DNA from: JAWLGW01 sp964569055
GTDB lineage: Bacteria; Planctomycetota; J058
Assembly: GCA_964569055.1 (NCBI GenBank)
Contig: CAZMSZ010000027.1
Location: forward strand, 1 to 35,799
DNA length: 35,799 nt
Direction of reading: 5' to 3'
The notes beneath the pieces were generated by a model that saw only the letters and a list, made by a program, of their open reading frames with translations, did not search any database and was not told the DNA's origin. The stretch's first letter is position 1. Every line of letters begins with the position of its first letter. The position numbers and the translations under genes are program-made. Positions 10,988-19,785 of this stretch are shown piece after piece.

Positions 10988-12202
10988 CTACGTCGGCGGC
11001 CAGTCCATGGGACGGCGACCTCGGGTCGCCGCCTCGAGCAGTTGCCGCTGGAAGGGGTTGTCGTCGCGCCACACGTCGCCGGCCAGGACGCTCACGATCC
11101 CGCGGTGCAGGGTCACGTCGGGGGCCTCGACGAAGAACGCGTTCTGGACCAGGCCGGTGGCGTAGAACCGGTGGATGAACGCCGCGAACGTCAGGTAGCC
11201 CTGCTTCATGTGGGCCTCGAGCGGCGCGACCAGCGCCGGGTCGTGCTCGCGCCCCTCCGAGAGGGCCGGGCCGAGCAGGGCCGCCAGCTGCATGGCGCCC
11301 GTCAGCGCGAGCGAGACGCCCGAGGAGAACACCGGGTCGAGGAAGCAGGAGGCGTCGCCCACGCAGGCCCAACGCGGGCCGCTGGCGCGGGTGTTGATGT
11401 AGCTGAAGTCGTTGATGATGTGCACCGGGCCGCGCGGGCAGCCCGCGGTGAGCCGGGTCAGCAGCGGGGAGTCGGCGAAGGTCGCCTCGAGCAGCTCGGG
11501 CGAGACCTTCCCCTTGGCCTTGACCACGCCCACGCTCAGCCGGCCGCGCCCGAGCGGGATCACCCATACCCAGCCGTCGGGGACGAGGAGCACCTTGATG
11601 TTCCCCGTCGTCTCCAGCTCGGCGCGCGCCTCGGGGCCGAGCTCGAACACGTGGCGGAACACGGCCGCCTGGCCGAACCCGCGGTGCAGCGCCAGGGTCT
11701 TGTGGCGGCGCGCCAAGAAGGCGTGCTGGCCCGAGGCGTCGATCAGGTAGCGCGCGGCGAGGCGCTCGCCGCCGTCGAGCAGCGCGGCGACCTCGTCGGC
11801 GCCGAGCTCGACCTCGCGCACGTTGCCCTGCACGTGGCGGGCACCGAGCTCGACCGCGCGCCTCAGCAGCCGAGCGTCGAGGTCGGCGCGCTCGACCTGC
11901 CAGGTCTGGGGGTGCGGCCAGGGGCCGCCGTCGAGCGCGTCGGCGAAGCGGAACGCGGCCACGCGCCCGGTGGCCTCGTCGACGAACTCGGCGCCCTCCT
12001 TGACCAGGAAGCCGCTCATGTCGATCCCCAGGCGCGCCAGCGGCGTGTTGGAGCAGGGGAGCAGCGACTCGCCGATGTGGAAGCGGGGGTACGTGTCGCG
12101 CTCGACGATCGTCACGCCGAAGCCGCGCTCGGCCAGGAAGGCGGCGGAGGCCGAGCCGGCCGGGCCGGCGCCGATCACGAGGACGTCGCAGGATGAGGTC
12201 AC
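10988..12202 (-). CDS. FAD-dependent oxidoreductase of the flavin halogenase family
   Basis: The 404-residue protein starts at GTG 12202, whose GTGA overlaps the stop of the MMPL gene, so the two are translationally coupled. Visible features are the Rossmann FAD motif GAGPAG (11-16) and PRFHIGESLLP (40-49). A Lys (K68) in GFLVKEGAEF aligns with the halogenase catalytic Lys. GWVWVIP contains WxWxIP (W211-P216), and WACVGDASCFLDPVFSSG is the second FAD-binding motif. WxWxIP is typical of flavin-dependent halogenases and related variants. The family also includes non-halogenating oxidoreductases found in aryl-polyene clusters beside an MMPL exporter, as here. A halogenase would also need a flavin reductase, which is not in the window. 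The family is clear; the reaction is not. Confidence 0.85.
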   Translation of the reverse strand: MTSSCDVLVIGAGPAGSASAAFLAERGFGVTIVERDTYPRFHIGESLLPCSNTPLARLGIDMSGFLVKEGAEFVDEATGRVAAFRFADALDGGPWPHPQTWQVERADLDARLLRRAVELGARHVQGNVREVELGADEVAALLDGGERLAARYLIDASGQHAFLARRHKTLALHRGFGQAAVFRHVFELGPEARAELETTGNIKVLLVPDGWVWVIPLGRGRLSVGVVKAKGKVSPELLEATFADSPLLTRLTAGCPRGPVHIINDFSYINTRASGPRWACVGDASCFLDPVFSSGVSLALTGAMQLAALLGPALSEGREHDPALVAPLEAHMKQGYLTFAAFIHRFYATGLVQNAFFVEAPDVTLHRGIVSVLAGDVWRDDNPFQRQLLEAATRGRRPMDWPPT

Positions 12203-14622
12203 GCTGGGGAGGGCTCCTCGGCGGCGGCCGGGGCCGCGCCGGTCAGGATCAGGGTGGTCGGGGCCAGGACCAGGCTCGACGAGACGCCCAGCCCGATGGT
12301 GAGGCCGATCGCGCGCAGCACCGGCTGCTCGGAGAGCGCCAGCAGCGCGAACGCGAGGCAGGTCGTGGCGCAGGCGATGGCGATGCTGAGCAGCGTCGAG
12401 CCCAGCCCGCGCTCCGCGCCGGCCGGGCGGCGCGCCGCCTCGACCAAGAAGATGCCGTAGTCGGCGCCCGTGCCGAGCACGAGCAGCAGCGCCACGAGGT
12501 GGAGGAGGTGGAGCGACTCGCCGAGCAGGGCCAGCGCGGCCACGGTCGTGAGCGCCCCGAGGAGCGCGGGCGTGAACGCGGCGAACACATCGCGCGGGCG
12601 GCGGTAGCGCGCGGCGACCACGGCCAGCATGGCGAGCACGCCGATCGCGAGCAGCCGGAGCACCTGCCCGCGGTAGCTGCCCCACACCCGCGCGAGGAAC
12701 CGCTCCTGGTCGAAGTAGCGCACCCCCTCGAGGTCGGCGAACCGCGCCGCGAGCCCCGCGCCGTCGCGGACCTCCCGCAGGAGCGTCAGGATCATGACCC
12801 CGTCCTCGCCCTCGATCACCAGTCGCCCGGCCAGGCCGCCCAGCGGGGTGGCGAGGACGTCCTCGAGCGTGAGCGGCGCGGGGGCGGGGCCGGAGAGGGC
12901 GCCCAGCCCCTCGGCGAACGCCTCGGGGCGGAAGCCGGCCGCCGCCAGCGCCGCGCGCAGGCGCTCGGCGAGGTCGGCGCGCGCGGCCAGGCCGGCGGCG
13001 TTCTCGGCCTGCAGCTCGGCGGACCACAGCAGCGCGTGCAGCGAGCGGAAGCCCCCCAGCTCGCCCGCCGCGACGGCCGCCTCCAGCCGGAGCGCCGCGG
13101 CGTCGTTGCGGCGGAGCGCGGTCTCGGCGTCGGGGCCGAGCGCGACGACGAACCGGGCCCCGTCCGCGCGCGAGACACGCGCGCGCACCCGGTCGCGCTC
13201 GGCGGCCAGGTCCGGGTCCTCGGCGTAGAGCCGCTTGGGGCTGTCCTCGAACTCGAGCCGCGGCAGGCCCAGCGCGCAGAGCGCGAGGGCGCTCAGCGGG
13301 AGCGCGACCAGCACCCGGCGGCGCGCGCGCAGCGCGTCCAGGAGCGCGCCCGCGGCGGCCGCGAGGCGGACGTGCAGGGCGGGAGGTCGGCTCGCCTGGG
13401 GCAGCAGCGGCGCGACCAGGAACCTGGTCGCGAGCAGCGCCGCCAGCACCCCCACCACGCCGAACGTGGCGATCTCGCGGATCCCGGGGAACGAGGTCGT
13501 GAGCAGCCCGGCGAACCCGGCGGCGGTCGTGAGCGCGCCCAGCAGCAGCCCGTGCCACATGCGGCGCAGCGTGACCACCCCGGCCGCCTCCCCGGGCGCG
13601 GCGGCGTTGGGGTCGAGGGCGTGATGGTTGACGAGATGGGTCGTGTAGTCGATGCACACGCCCATCAGCGCCGACCCGAACGCGAGCGTGATCCCGTGGA
13701 CCTCGCCGAACAGGAGGAGGTTCGCCGTGAGCCCGCTCAGGACCCCGGCCGCGAGGGTGGCGAGCCCGAGGGCCAGCGCGCGCGCGCTGCGGAACAGCCC
13801 GAGGAACAACAGCACGATCCCGGCGGTCGAGAGCAGCGAGATCCGCGACACGTCGCGGCGCACGCTGGCCTCGGAGGCGAGCGCGATCGGCGCCACCCCG
13901 GCGCGCTCCAGGCGGAGCGCCCCGCGCCCGGCCGCGGCGGCAGCCTGCTGCTCGGCCGCGAACGCCGCGTCGACCGCCTCCTGCAGCCGCCGCTGAGCGG
14001 CGGTCGCGAAGGCCGAGCGGCGGCTCTCCACGAACAGCGCCGCCTCGCCGTCGGGCGTGAGGTAGCGCCCGTCGCGCACGCCGAGGCCGCCCGCCCGCGT
14101 CGCCTCCAGCCGGCGGATCACCCCCCAGAACGCCAGGAGCGGGTCGCGCGGGGCCAGGTTCTTGACCAGCGCCGCCGAGGGCAGGCGGAGCTGGGCCAGG
14201 AGCGCGTCCACCGCCTCGGCCAGCCCCTCGTCGCTCAGGCGGGCCGGGAGCTCCTCCTCGGGGCGGTCCGAGAGGAACAGGAGCGCGCGGGGCAGGTACA
14301 GCGCGCGCAGCGCCTCGTCGACCCCCTCGGGCGGGCCGCTCTCGACCCGGGCCACCTCGGGATGCCCGCGCAGCCGCTCGGCCATGCCGCTGGCCGCGGC
14401 GATCGCCGCCTCCGCGGACTCGCCGCGGATCGTGAGCACGAGCATGCGGTTGAGGTCGGACTCGGCCAGCCGGCGCGACACCCGCACCAGCTCGTCCTCG
14501 CTGGCCGCCCCCAAGAACCGGGTCACGTCGTTGGTGACGCGCAGCCGCGCCGCGCAGAACACGCCCATGGCGGTCAGCAGCAGCAAGGAGGCGATCACCG
14601 AGGCACGCCCGGGCGCGATCAC
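12199..14622 (-). CDS. MMPL/RND-family exporter
   Basis: The 807-residue inner-membrane protein has the duplicated RND layout: TM1, a large periplasmic loop (~28-262), five helices, then a second TM, loop (~440-655) and helices. Each half carries the proton-relay Asp-Tyr pair seen in MmpL proteins: D325-Y326 in LMGVCIDYTTHL and D721-Y722 in LGTGADYGIFL. The start is GTG 14622, with no strong ribosome site, so the true start could differ slightly. The stop overlaps the GTG of the halogenase-family gene. MMPL proteins export lipids and lipid-like products; next to a flavin oxidoreductase the cargo may be a modified lipid or polyene, which is inference. No acyl carrier protein, ketosynthase or other biosynthetic genes are in the window. 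Confidence 0.9.
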   Translation of the reverse strand: MIAPGRASVIASLLLLTAMGVFCAARLRVTNDVTRFLGAASEDELVRVSRRLAESDLNRMLVLTIRGESAEAAIAAASGMAERLRGHPEVARVESGPPEGVDEALRALYLPRALLFLSDRPEEELPARLSDEGLAEAVDALLAQLRLPSAALVKNLAPRDPLLAFWGVIRRLEATRAGGLGVRDGRYLTPDGEAALFVESRRSAFATAAQRRLQEAVDAAFAAEQQAAAAAGRGALRLERAGVAPIALASEASVRRDVSRISLLSTAGIVLLFLGLFRSARALALGLATLAAGVLSGLTANLLLFGEVHGITLAFGSALMGVCIDYTTHLVNHHALDPNAAAPGEAAGVVTLRRMWHGLLLGALTTAAGFAGLLTTSFPGIREIATFGVVGVLAALLATRFLVAPLLPQASRPPALHVRLAAAAGALLDALRARRRVLVALPLSALALCALGLPRLEFEDSPKRLYAEDPDLAAERDRVRARVSRADGARFVVALGPDAETALRRNDAAALRLEAAVAAGELGGFRSLHALLWSAELQAENAAGLAARADLAERLRAALAAAGFRPEAFAEGLGALSGPAPAPLTLEDVLATPLGGLAGRLVIEGEDGVMILTLLREVRDGAGLAARFADLEGVRYFDQERFLARVWGSYRGQVLRLLAIGVLAMLAVVAARYRRPRDVFAAFTPALLGALTTVAALALLGESLHLLHLVALLLVLGTGADYGIFLVEAARRPAGAERGLGSTLLSIAIACATTCLAFALLALSEQPVLRAIGLTIGLGVSSSLVLAPTTLILTGAAPAAAEEPSPA

Positions 14623-14765
14623 CGCGGCAGTCTACGCAGCTCGGAGCGGAGCGGGACCTGTGGGGGTGGGGACGGCCCGTGCCCCCGCTCTTGGAGACCA
14701 CCCGCCTCGGGCCCCGAGCTAAATTAGACTCGCGGCACGGCGCGCACGCGCGCTGGGAGGGCGAC

Positions 14766-15287
14766 GTGGCGGCGTGGATCGACTTCTTCGTGGCCGGCGC
14801 GGAGCAGGACGGCCCTCCGGCGATCGAGGCGGTGGTCGAGCTGGTGGGGGAGCTCGTCGCCGAGGGCGGGCTGACCCCGGGCTGGCACGTGGTCGCGGGC
14901 GAGCAGGTCGACCCGACCCTGCCGCTCGCCACGGTCAACAACGCGATCTCGTCGATCGCCTCGGGCGAGGGCACCGAGGGGCTGGCCGACGCGCTGCGCG
15001 AGGCGCCCTGGGGCGAGGACCCGGTGGCCCTGGTGTTCGAGGCCGGCATGAGCTGGAAGGAGCGCGGGGCCACGGTCCGCGCGGACGTGGTCCTGTGCGC
15101 GCTGCCGAGCCCGGTGGTGATCGAGCCGGGCGCCGCGGCCGACCGCCCGGACCGGACGCCCCTGCGCACCGCGTTCTACGTGTGCCTCACCGGCAAGGGC
15201 TGCCCCGACGCGCTGCGCGGGCTCGCCTACGAGCAGGTCCTGACGCGCCACCTCGGCGCGCTGCGGGCGTTGCCGACCTACAGCTGA
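14766..15287 (+). CDS. Conserved-looking hypothetical protein
   Basis: The 173-residue protein starts at GTG 14766 after the ribosome site GGGAGGG; the frame is open further upstream but that part is poor. It is acidic and soluble, with no signal peptide or membrane helix and no motif I recognise. It begins AAWIDFFVAGAEQDGPPAIE and ends LGALRALPTYS. The gene diverges from the MMPL gene. The 143-bp gap holds the only AT-rich patch nearby (CTAAATTAGACT, 14718-14729), a possible -10 region for either direction. Its last 10 bases overlap tail-to-tail with the WYL regulator on the other strand. No function is proposed. Confidence 0.75.
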   Translation: MAAWIDFFVAGAEQDGPPAIEAVVELVGELVAEGGLTPGWHVVAGEQVDPTLPLATVNNAISSIASGEGTEGLADALREAPWGEDPVALVFEAGMSWKERGATVRADVVLCALPSPVVIEPGAAADRPDRTPLRTAFYVCLTGKGCPDALRGLAYEQVLTRHLGALRALPTYS

Positions 15288-16240
15288 CGCGCCAAGAAGG
15301 CCTGCAGCCGGGCCACGAGCTCCTCGCGCGCCTGCGCGGGCTCGAGCAGCTCGGCCTGCTCGCCGTAGGTCAGCGCCTTGCTGACCGCCCAGGCGAGCGA
15401 GTGGCAGGTGTGGCCGACCACCAGCGAGCCGTCGGGGAGCGGCTCGAGGCGGCCGTCGGCGTAGTCCTCGCTGGCGAAGCGGGCGGCCTCGCCGGCGTCG
15501 AACCGCAGGCGCACGTGCCAGGTCTCGCCGACCCCGATCCTGGCGACGTACTGGTGCACGTCGAACGCCTCGGGGGGCGCGAAGCGCGGCGCGGCCGTGT
15601 CGATCTTGAGCCCGTCGATCCGGTCGAGCCGGAACGTGCGCACGTCGGCGGCCTGCTCGCAGTAGCCGACGAGGTAGGTGTTCCCCTGCTTGTCGCCGCG
15701 CCCGTAGGGGCGCACCCGGCGCCAGCGGACCTCCTCGCTGCTGCGCGAGTAGTAGCGGAACTCCACGGGCGTCCGCGAGGCGACCGCGGCGTCGATCATG
15801 GCGAGCTTGTCGCCCACGTCCTCGGTCTTGGAGGCCTCGATCCGCCCCTCGAGGCTCGCCATGTCCTCGCCGAGCACCATGGCGTCGAGCGCCTCGAGCA
15901 GCTCGATGTAGGCCTCGTACAGCGGCCCGTCCTCGGGGACCTGCAGCCGCGCGATGGCGAGGCGCAGCGCGAGGGCCTCCTGGAGCGTGAGGCGGGCCGG
16001 GCGGGCGAAGTGGTCGGCGAAGTCGACCGTGACGTGGTCGTCCTCGATGTTGACCGAGATGTAGTCGTTGGGCAGGTAGGGCGGGGTGCCGCACAGCAGG
16101 ATCGCGTTGAGGTCGCCCTGCAGCTCGCGCTTGCTCACGCCGAGGGTGCTCTGGAGCTCGGCCAGGGAGATCCCGCCGCGGCGGCGGATCAGGGGGATGA
16201 TCGAGAGCAGCCGGCGCAAGCGCGGGACGGGGTTGCTCAC
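15278..16240 (-). CDS. WYL-domain transcriptional regulator, PafC-like
   Basis: The 320-residue protein starts at GTG 16240, with AGGAG upstream and a GTGA overlap with the gene before it. The N-terminus is a helix-turn-helix (RLRRLLSIIPLIRRRGGISL, then LGVSKRELQGDL). The WYL domain follows (~145-240), with the strand GNTYLVGYCEQAADVRTFRL and the ligand-binding pattern DRIDGLKI. A WCX-type C-terminal domain (~250-315) is last. In actinobacteria PafB and PafC work as a pair that senses DNA damage through single-stranded DNA bound at the WYL domain. In other phyla WYL pairs have varied jobs. The target is unknown; the tail-to-tail overlap with the 173-residue gene gives no clear hint. Confidence 0.88.
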   Translation of the reverse strand: MSNPVPRLRRLLSIIPLIRRRGGISLAELQSTLGVSKRELQGDLNAILLCGTPPYLPNDYISVNIEDDHVTVDFADHFARPARLTLQEALALRLAIARLQVPEDGPLYEAYIELLEALDAMVLGEDMASLEGRIEASKTEDVGDKLAMIDAAVASRTPVEFRYYSRSSEEVRWRRVRPYGRGDKQGNTYLVGYCEQAADVRTFRLDRIDGLKIDTAAPRFAPPEAFDVHQYVARIGVGETWHVRLRFDAGEAARFASEDYADGRLEPLPDGSLVVGHTCHSLAWAVSKALTYGEQAELLEPAQAREELVARLQAFLARQL

Positions 16241-17385
16241 GACGTCTCCTGGTAGCGGGCCAGGACCTCGCGCGCGAGCGCGCGCAGCTCGTCGGCGAGC
16301 GGCGCGGGCGAGAGCACCTCGATGTTCGGCGCGAAGCGGAGCAAGAAGCGCAGGAAGCGCCGGCTGCTGCGCACCTCGAACTCGAGCACCTCGTGCTCGT
16401 CGTCGCGCTCGACCGAGCGGGCCGAGGGGACCAGGGCGCGCACCTCGGTGGCCACCGGCCCCTCGAACCGCACGCGCGCGGTGACGGGCTCGGGCGCGCC
16501 CTCCTCGGCCCACTCCCAGCGGGCCTTGCCGAGGTGGCGCCGGACGCGGAACCCGGGCGGGATCTCGTACTCCGGCGCGTCCTCGTCGGCGCCCGCGAAC
16601 TGCACCACGCCCTGGATCCGCTGCAGCTTGAACACGCGGATCGCGCCGCGGGCGTGGCTCCAGCCCACGAGGTACCAGGCGCCCGCGTCCCAGGCCTGGC
16701 TGGAGAAGCCCAGGCCGTAGGGGTCGACGGTGACCTCGCTCTCCTGGCCGCGGCCGAACGTGAAGTAGCGGAACCGCACGCGGCGGTGGCGCAGCACGGC
16801 CTCGGAGAGGAGCTCGAGGTTCTGCCCGACGAGCGGCAGGCGCGCCTCGACCCGGCGCGCGGCCGCGCCCGTGGGCTCGAGGGCCTCGGTCGCCGGGAGC
16901 GGCGGGGCGGCGTCGTCCTCGTCGATCAGGAAGCCGAGCTTCACGAGCGCCGAGCGCAGGTCGGCCGACAGGCTGCCGCCGTCGGTGTGCGCCCAGGCGT
17001 AGAGCAGGCGCAGGATCTGCCCCGACTCGGGCGGCAGGTGGAGCGTGGCGTCGAGGAAGTAGTCCTTGCGCGAGATCGAGTAGCCGTCCTGGCCGAACGC
17101 CCCGCCCGGCGCGTGCTCGATCGGGATCCCGATGTCGCGCAGCACCTTCTTGTCGCGCTCGAACCGCCGCATGAGGGAGTCGCGGCTGGCGCCGTCGTTG
17201 TAGCCGGTCACCTTGCCGAGGATCTCGGCCACCGGCACCGGCTTCTCCGCGCGCAGGAGCACCGCGATCAGGTTGAGGATCCGCTCGCTCTTGGGGACGC
17301 GATCGGGCGGCGTCCGACCGTCCTGGAAGTGGACGTGGTCGCGGTCGTCGTCGCGCTCGTCCTCGTCGTCCTCGTCGTCGGCCAT
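16237..17385 (-). CDS. WYL-domain transcriptional regulator, PafB-like
   Basis: The 382-residue protein starts at ATG 17385 with an acidic Asp/Glu-rich tail (MADDEDDEDERDDDRD). A winged helix follows (KSERILNLIAVLLRAEKPVP, then RFERDKKVLRDIGIPIE). The WYL domain (~200-270) includes VRFRYFTFGRGQESEVTVDP and AWYLVGWSHARGAIRVFKLQ. A C-terminal WCX-like domain (~290-380) is last. Its stop overlaps the GTG start of the second WYL protein, the usual PafB-PafC arrangement, and the two probably form a heterodimer or fused-like unit. The acidic N-terminal tail is unusual for the family. Confidence 0.88.
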   Translation of the reverse strand: MADDEDDEDERDDDRDHVHFQDGRTPPDRVPKSERILNLIAVLLRAEKPVPVAEILGKVTGYNDGASRDSLMRRFERDKKVLRDIGIPIEHAPGGAFGQDGYSISRKDYFLDATLHLPPESGQILRLLYAWAHTDGGSLSADLRSALVKLGFLIDEDDAAPPLPATEALEPTGAAARRVEARLPLVGQNLELLSEAVLRHRRVRFRYFTFGRGQESEVTVDPYGLGFSSQAWDAGAWYLVGWSHARGAIRVFKLQRIQGVVQFAGADEDAPEYEIPPGFRVRRHLGKARWEWAEEGAPEPVTARVRFEGPVATEVRALVPSARSVERDDEHEVLEFEVRSSRRFLRFLLRFAPNIEVLSPAPLADELRALAREVLARYQETS

Positions 17386-17466
17386 CGGCGTCGACCCGTG
17401 CGGTTGCGGCCCTGGAACGGCGCTCAGTCTACCGCCTGCGCCTGCGCCCGCCAGCGAAGCTCACCG

Positions 17467-17566
17467 NNNNNNNNNNNNNNNNNNNNNNNNNNNNNNNNNN
17501 NNNNNNNNNNNNNNNNNNNNNNNNNNNNNNNNNNNNNNNNNNNNNNNNNNNNNNNNNNNNNNNNNN
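17467..17566. other. Assembly gap (100 N)
   Basis: Exactly 100 N, the usual placeholder for a scaffold join of unknown length. The flanks do not show a gene entering the gap: 17386-17466 is non-coding upstream of the PafB-like gene, and 17567-17742 holds only small repeats. Confidence 0.95.
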
Positions 17567-17606
17567 CGCCCCGGCGCTGTGGGATCCATGTGGAGAAGCG
17601 GGGCCC

Positions 17607-17664
17607 CGACCCTGGGTAGCGCCCGCCTTGGACGGGTCTCCGACCCTGGGTAGCCCCAGGGTCG
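17607..17664. repeat. Direct repeats and hairpin of CGACCCTGGG type
   Basis: CGACCCTGGGTAGC occurs at 17607-17620 and again at 17641-17654. The second copy runs into CCCAGGGTCG, giving a perfect 10-bp stem with a TAGC loop (17641-17664). A related string, CAGCCCTGGGCAGC, follows at about 17687-17700. Such GC-rich repeats beside a scaffold gap may be why the assembly broke. They look like a dispersed intergenic repeat rather than a terminator, as no T run follows. Confidence 0.7.
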
Positions 17665-17742
17665 CCCCCGCTCGAGCTCGGGCTTCAGCCCTGGGCAGCG
17701 TGTGGCCGATGAGGAGCAGATCGGACCAGGAGAGCGGGCGTC

Positions 17743-18768
17743 ATGAAGCAGGGCGAGCGGCAGGCGCCTCGAGGCGAGCGCGAGGGACGGCTCTGGACCC
17801 GCGCGCGCCGCGCGGCCGAAGGGGAATGGCCCGCCGAGGTCAGCTCGGCGTCGGGCGGCCGGCGCCAGCGCGAGCGGCCGGAGCGCACGATCTTCGACCG
17901 GGTCGAGCAGGAGCAGCGCAAGCGCTACGCGGAGGCGGCGCTGCTGCGGCGGGAGCGGGCGGCGGCGGCCAGCGAGCGCGTCCGGCGCGCCGGGTCCGTG
18001 CGGGAGGCCGGGAGCGAGGGCGCGCTCGGCCGGGCCGGCGCCGCGGCGGGGGCCGCGGGCGAGATGAACGCGCTGCTGAGCGCGCTCGGACGAGAGCTCG
18101 AGCGAGGCCCCGAGCGACGGGCGAGCGGGGCGGCGGAGGACGAGCGCGACCCGCTGCGGGCGGTCGCCGGCACCCTCGAGGGGCTGCGCGCGAGCGCGGC
18201 GCGGTTCGAGGAGCAGGTCGGCCGGCTCGAGGAGGCGATCGCGGCCGGGGCGGCGCGCGCCCTCGACGACGCCCGCGCGCTCGAGGCCGCGCTCGGCGCG
18301 GCCACCGACCGCGTGCTCGAGCAGGGGCGCGAGGACGCCCGGCGCGAGGAGTCGCGTCAGCTGCAGCTCCTGCAGGGGCTGCACGAGGTGAGCCTGCGCC
18401 TGAGCGAGAGCAACACGCTCGCGACGCTCGGGACCAAGCAGCAGGAGACCGCGGCGGCGCGGCTCCATGACCTGCACGAGGAGCTGATCGACCTGGTCCA
18501 GCGCAGCCACACCCAGGCCCTGACGGAGATGCACCGGCTGCACGAGGAGGTGCGCGAGCGCGAGGAGGCGCTCGCCCGCCGCAACCGCCTGGCTCTGGTG
18601 GGCTCGGTCGGGTTCCTCGCGATCCTGGGGGTGACGCTGTTCTTCGACCGCCCGGCGCCGGCGCCGGCTCACGCGCCCGCGCAGGCCGTGGTCGAGCGAG
18701 CGCCCGCGCGCCCCCCGAGCCGCACGGCGCCCGTGCCGGCGGGCATGGCGCGCGAGCAGGGGGACTGA
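17743..18768 (+). CDS. Coiled-coil protein with a C-terminal membrane helix
   Basis: The 341-residue protein starts at ATG 17743 after a GGAGAG-type ribosome site. Residues ~1-285 are very rich in Arg, Glu and Ala and predicted to be mostly coiled coil, with long heptads in LEQGREDARREESRQLQLLQ and LVQRSHTQALTEMHRLHEEV. One hydrophobic helix lies at ~291-307 (LALVGSVGFLAILGVTLFF). A short Pro/Ala-rich tail follows. No signal peptide is seen, so the bulk is probably cytoplasmic and anchored by the late helix. It belongs to no family I can name. The nearest neighbours give no operon context: a repeat and scaffold gap lie upstream and a convergent gene downstream. Confidence 0.75.
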   Translation: MKQGERQAPRGEREGRLWTRARRAAEGEWPAEVSSASGGRRQRERPERTIFDRVEQEQRKRYAEAALLRRERAAAASERVRRAGSVREAGSEGALGRAGAAAGAAGEMNALLSALGRELERGPERRASGAAEDERDPLRAVAGTLEGLRASAARFEEQVGRLEEAIAAGAARALDDARALEAALGAATDRVLEQGREDARREESRQLQLLQGLHEVSLRLSESNTLATLGTKQQETAAARLHDLHEELIDLVQRSHTQALTEMHRLHEEVREREEALARRNRLALVGSVGFLAILGVTLFFDRPAPAPAHAPAQAVVERAPARPPSRTAPVPAGMAREQGD

Positions 18769-18817
18769 GCGCGAGGGCGCCGGTCAGCGATCGCCGTTTG
18801 CAAGCTGTCCGGCCTCC

Positions 18818-19669
18818 TCACAGGAACGCCAGGCCCGTGTCCTCCTCGGGCGCCGGGAAGGCGGCGTCGATCCGGGCCACGTCGTCGGCGGTGAGGCGCA
18901 GCCCGAGCGCGCCGGCGTTGTCCTCGACGTGCGCGGCGCGGGAGGCCTTGGGGATCGTGAACGTGCCCTCCAGGCGGGTGAGGAAGGCCAGCGTCACCTG
19001 CGGGATCGTGGCGCCGTGGCTCGCCGCGACCTCGGCCAGCACACGCCCGCCCTTGGTGCGCGCGCTCGTCGGGGCCTTGCTCCCGAAGGGGCTGTAGCCC
19101 ACCAGCGCGATCTGGCGGGCCTGGCAGTAGGGGATCAGCCTCAGCTCGACCCCGCGGTGGGCGAGATCGTAGTAGACCTGGTCGCACACCACCTTGCCGG
19201 GCCCGATCGCGGTCTCGGCCTCCTCGAGGTCGGCCACATCGAAGTTGGAGACGCCCAGCCAGCGGGTCTTGCCCTGGCGCACCAGCTCCTCGAGGCCGCG
19301 CAGCGTCTCGTCGAGGGCGACCTTGCCGCGCCAGTGGAGCAGGTACACGTCGAGGTGGTCGGTGCCGAGCTTGCGGAGCGAGCGCTCGCAGGCCTCGATC
19401 GTGCCGCGGTAGGTCCCGTTCTCGGGCAGGACCTTGCTCACCAAGAACACGTCCTCGCGGCGGCCGCCGCGCGCGCGCCAGCTCGCGAGCGCCTCCCCGA
19501 CGAGGTCCTCGGCCTCCCCGTACAGCTCGGCGGTGTCGACGTGCGTCAGCCCGAGCTCGAGCCCGCGCACCAGCGCGGCGGCCTCGCCCGCGGGGTCGGA
19601 GCCCATGTTCCAGGTCCCCTGCCCGATCACCGGGACCTCCGCGCCGCTCGCGCCGAACCGCCGCTTCAT
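18818..19669 (-). CDS. Aldo/keto reductase, YeaE/DkgA-like
   Basis: The 283-residue protein starts at ATG 19669 after a GGAGG site. It is a complete (beta/alpha)8 NADPH-dependent reductase. The catalytic tetrad is visible as D45, Y50 (DTAELYG), K79 (LVSKVLPEN) and H112 (YLLHWRG). The cofactor region includes IPKASRAAHVEDNAGAL. Overall sequence, including VPVIGQGTWNMG and GKTRWLGVSNFDVADL, resembles E. coli YeaE, a methylglyoxal and aldehyde reductase. The protein is cytoplasmic. It probably detoxifies small aldehydes, though substrate cannot be read from sequence. The gene lies beside the second assembly gap, so any operon partner upstream may be missing. Confidence 0.93.
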   Translation of the reverse strand: MKRRFGASGAEVPVIGQGTWNMGSDPAGEAAALVRGLELGLTHVDTAELYGEAEDLVGEALASWRARGGRREDVFLVSKVLPENGTYRGTIEACERSLRKLGTDHLDVYLLHWRGKVALDETLRGLEELVRQGKTRWLGVSNFDVADLEEAETAIGPGKVVCDQVYYDLAHRGVELRLIPYCQARQIALVGYSPFGSKAPTSARTKGGRVLAEVAASHGATIPQVTLAFLTRLEGTFTIPKASRAAHVEDNAGALGLRLTADDVARIDAAFPAPEEDTGLAFL

Positions 19670-19685
19670 GTCGCCTCCGCGCCGC

Positions 19686-19785
19686 NNNNNNNNNNNNNNN
19701 NNNNNNNNNNNNNNNNNNNNNNNNNNNNNNNNNNNNNNNNNNNNNNNNNNNNNNNNNNNNNNNNNNNNNNNNNNNNNNNNNNNNN
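19686..19785. other. Assembly gap (100 N)
   Basis: A second exact run of 100 N. It falls between the start of the aldo/keto reductase and the 3' end of the ArsB/NhaD-type transporter, whose last residues and stop codon are therefore not visible. Confidence 0.95.
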
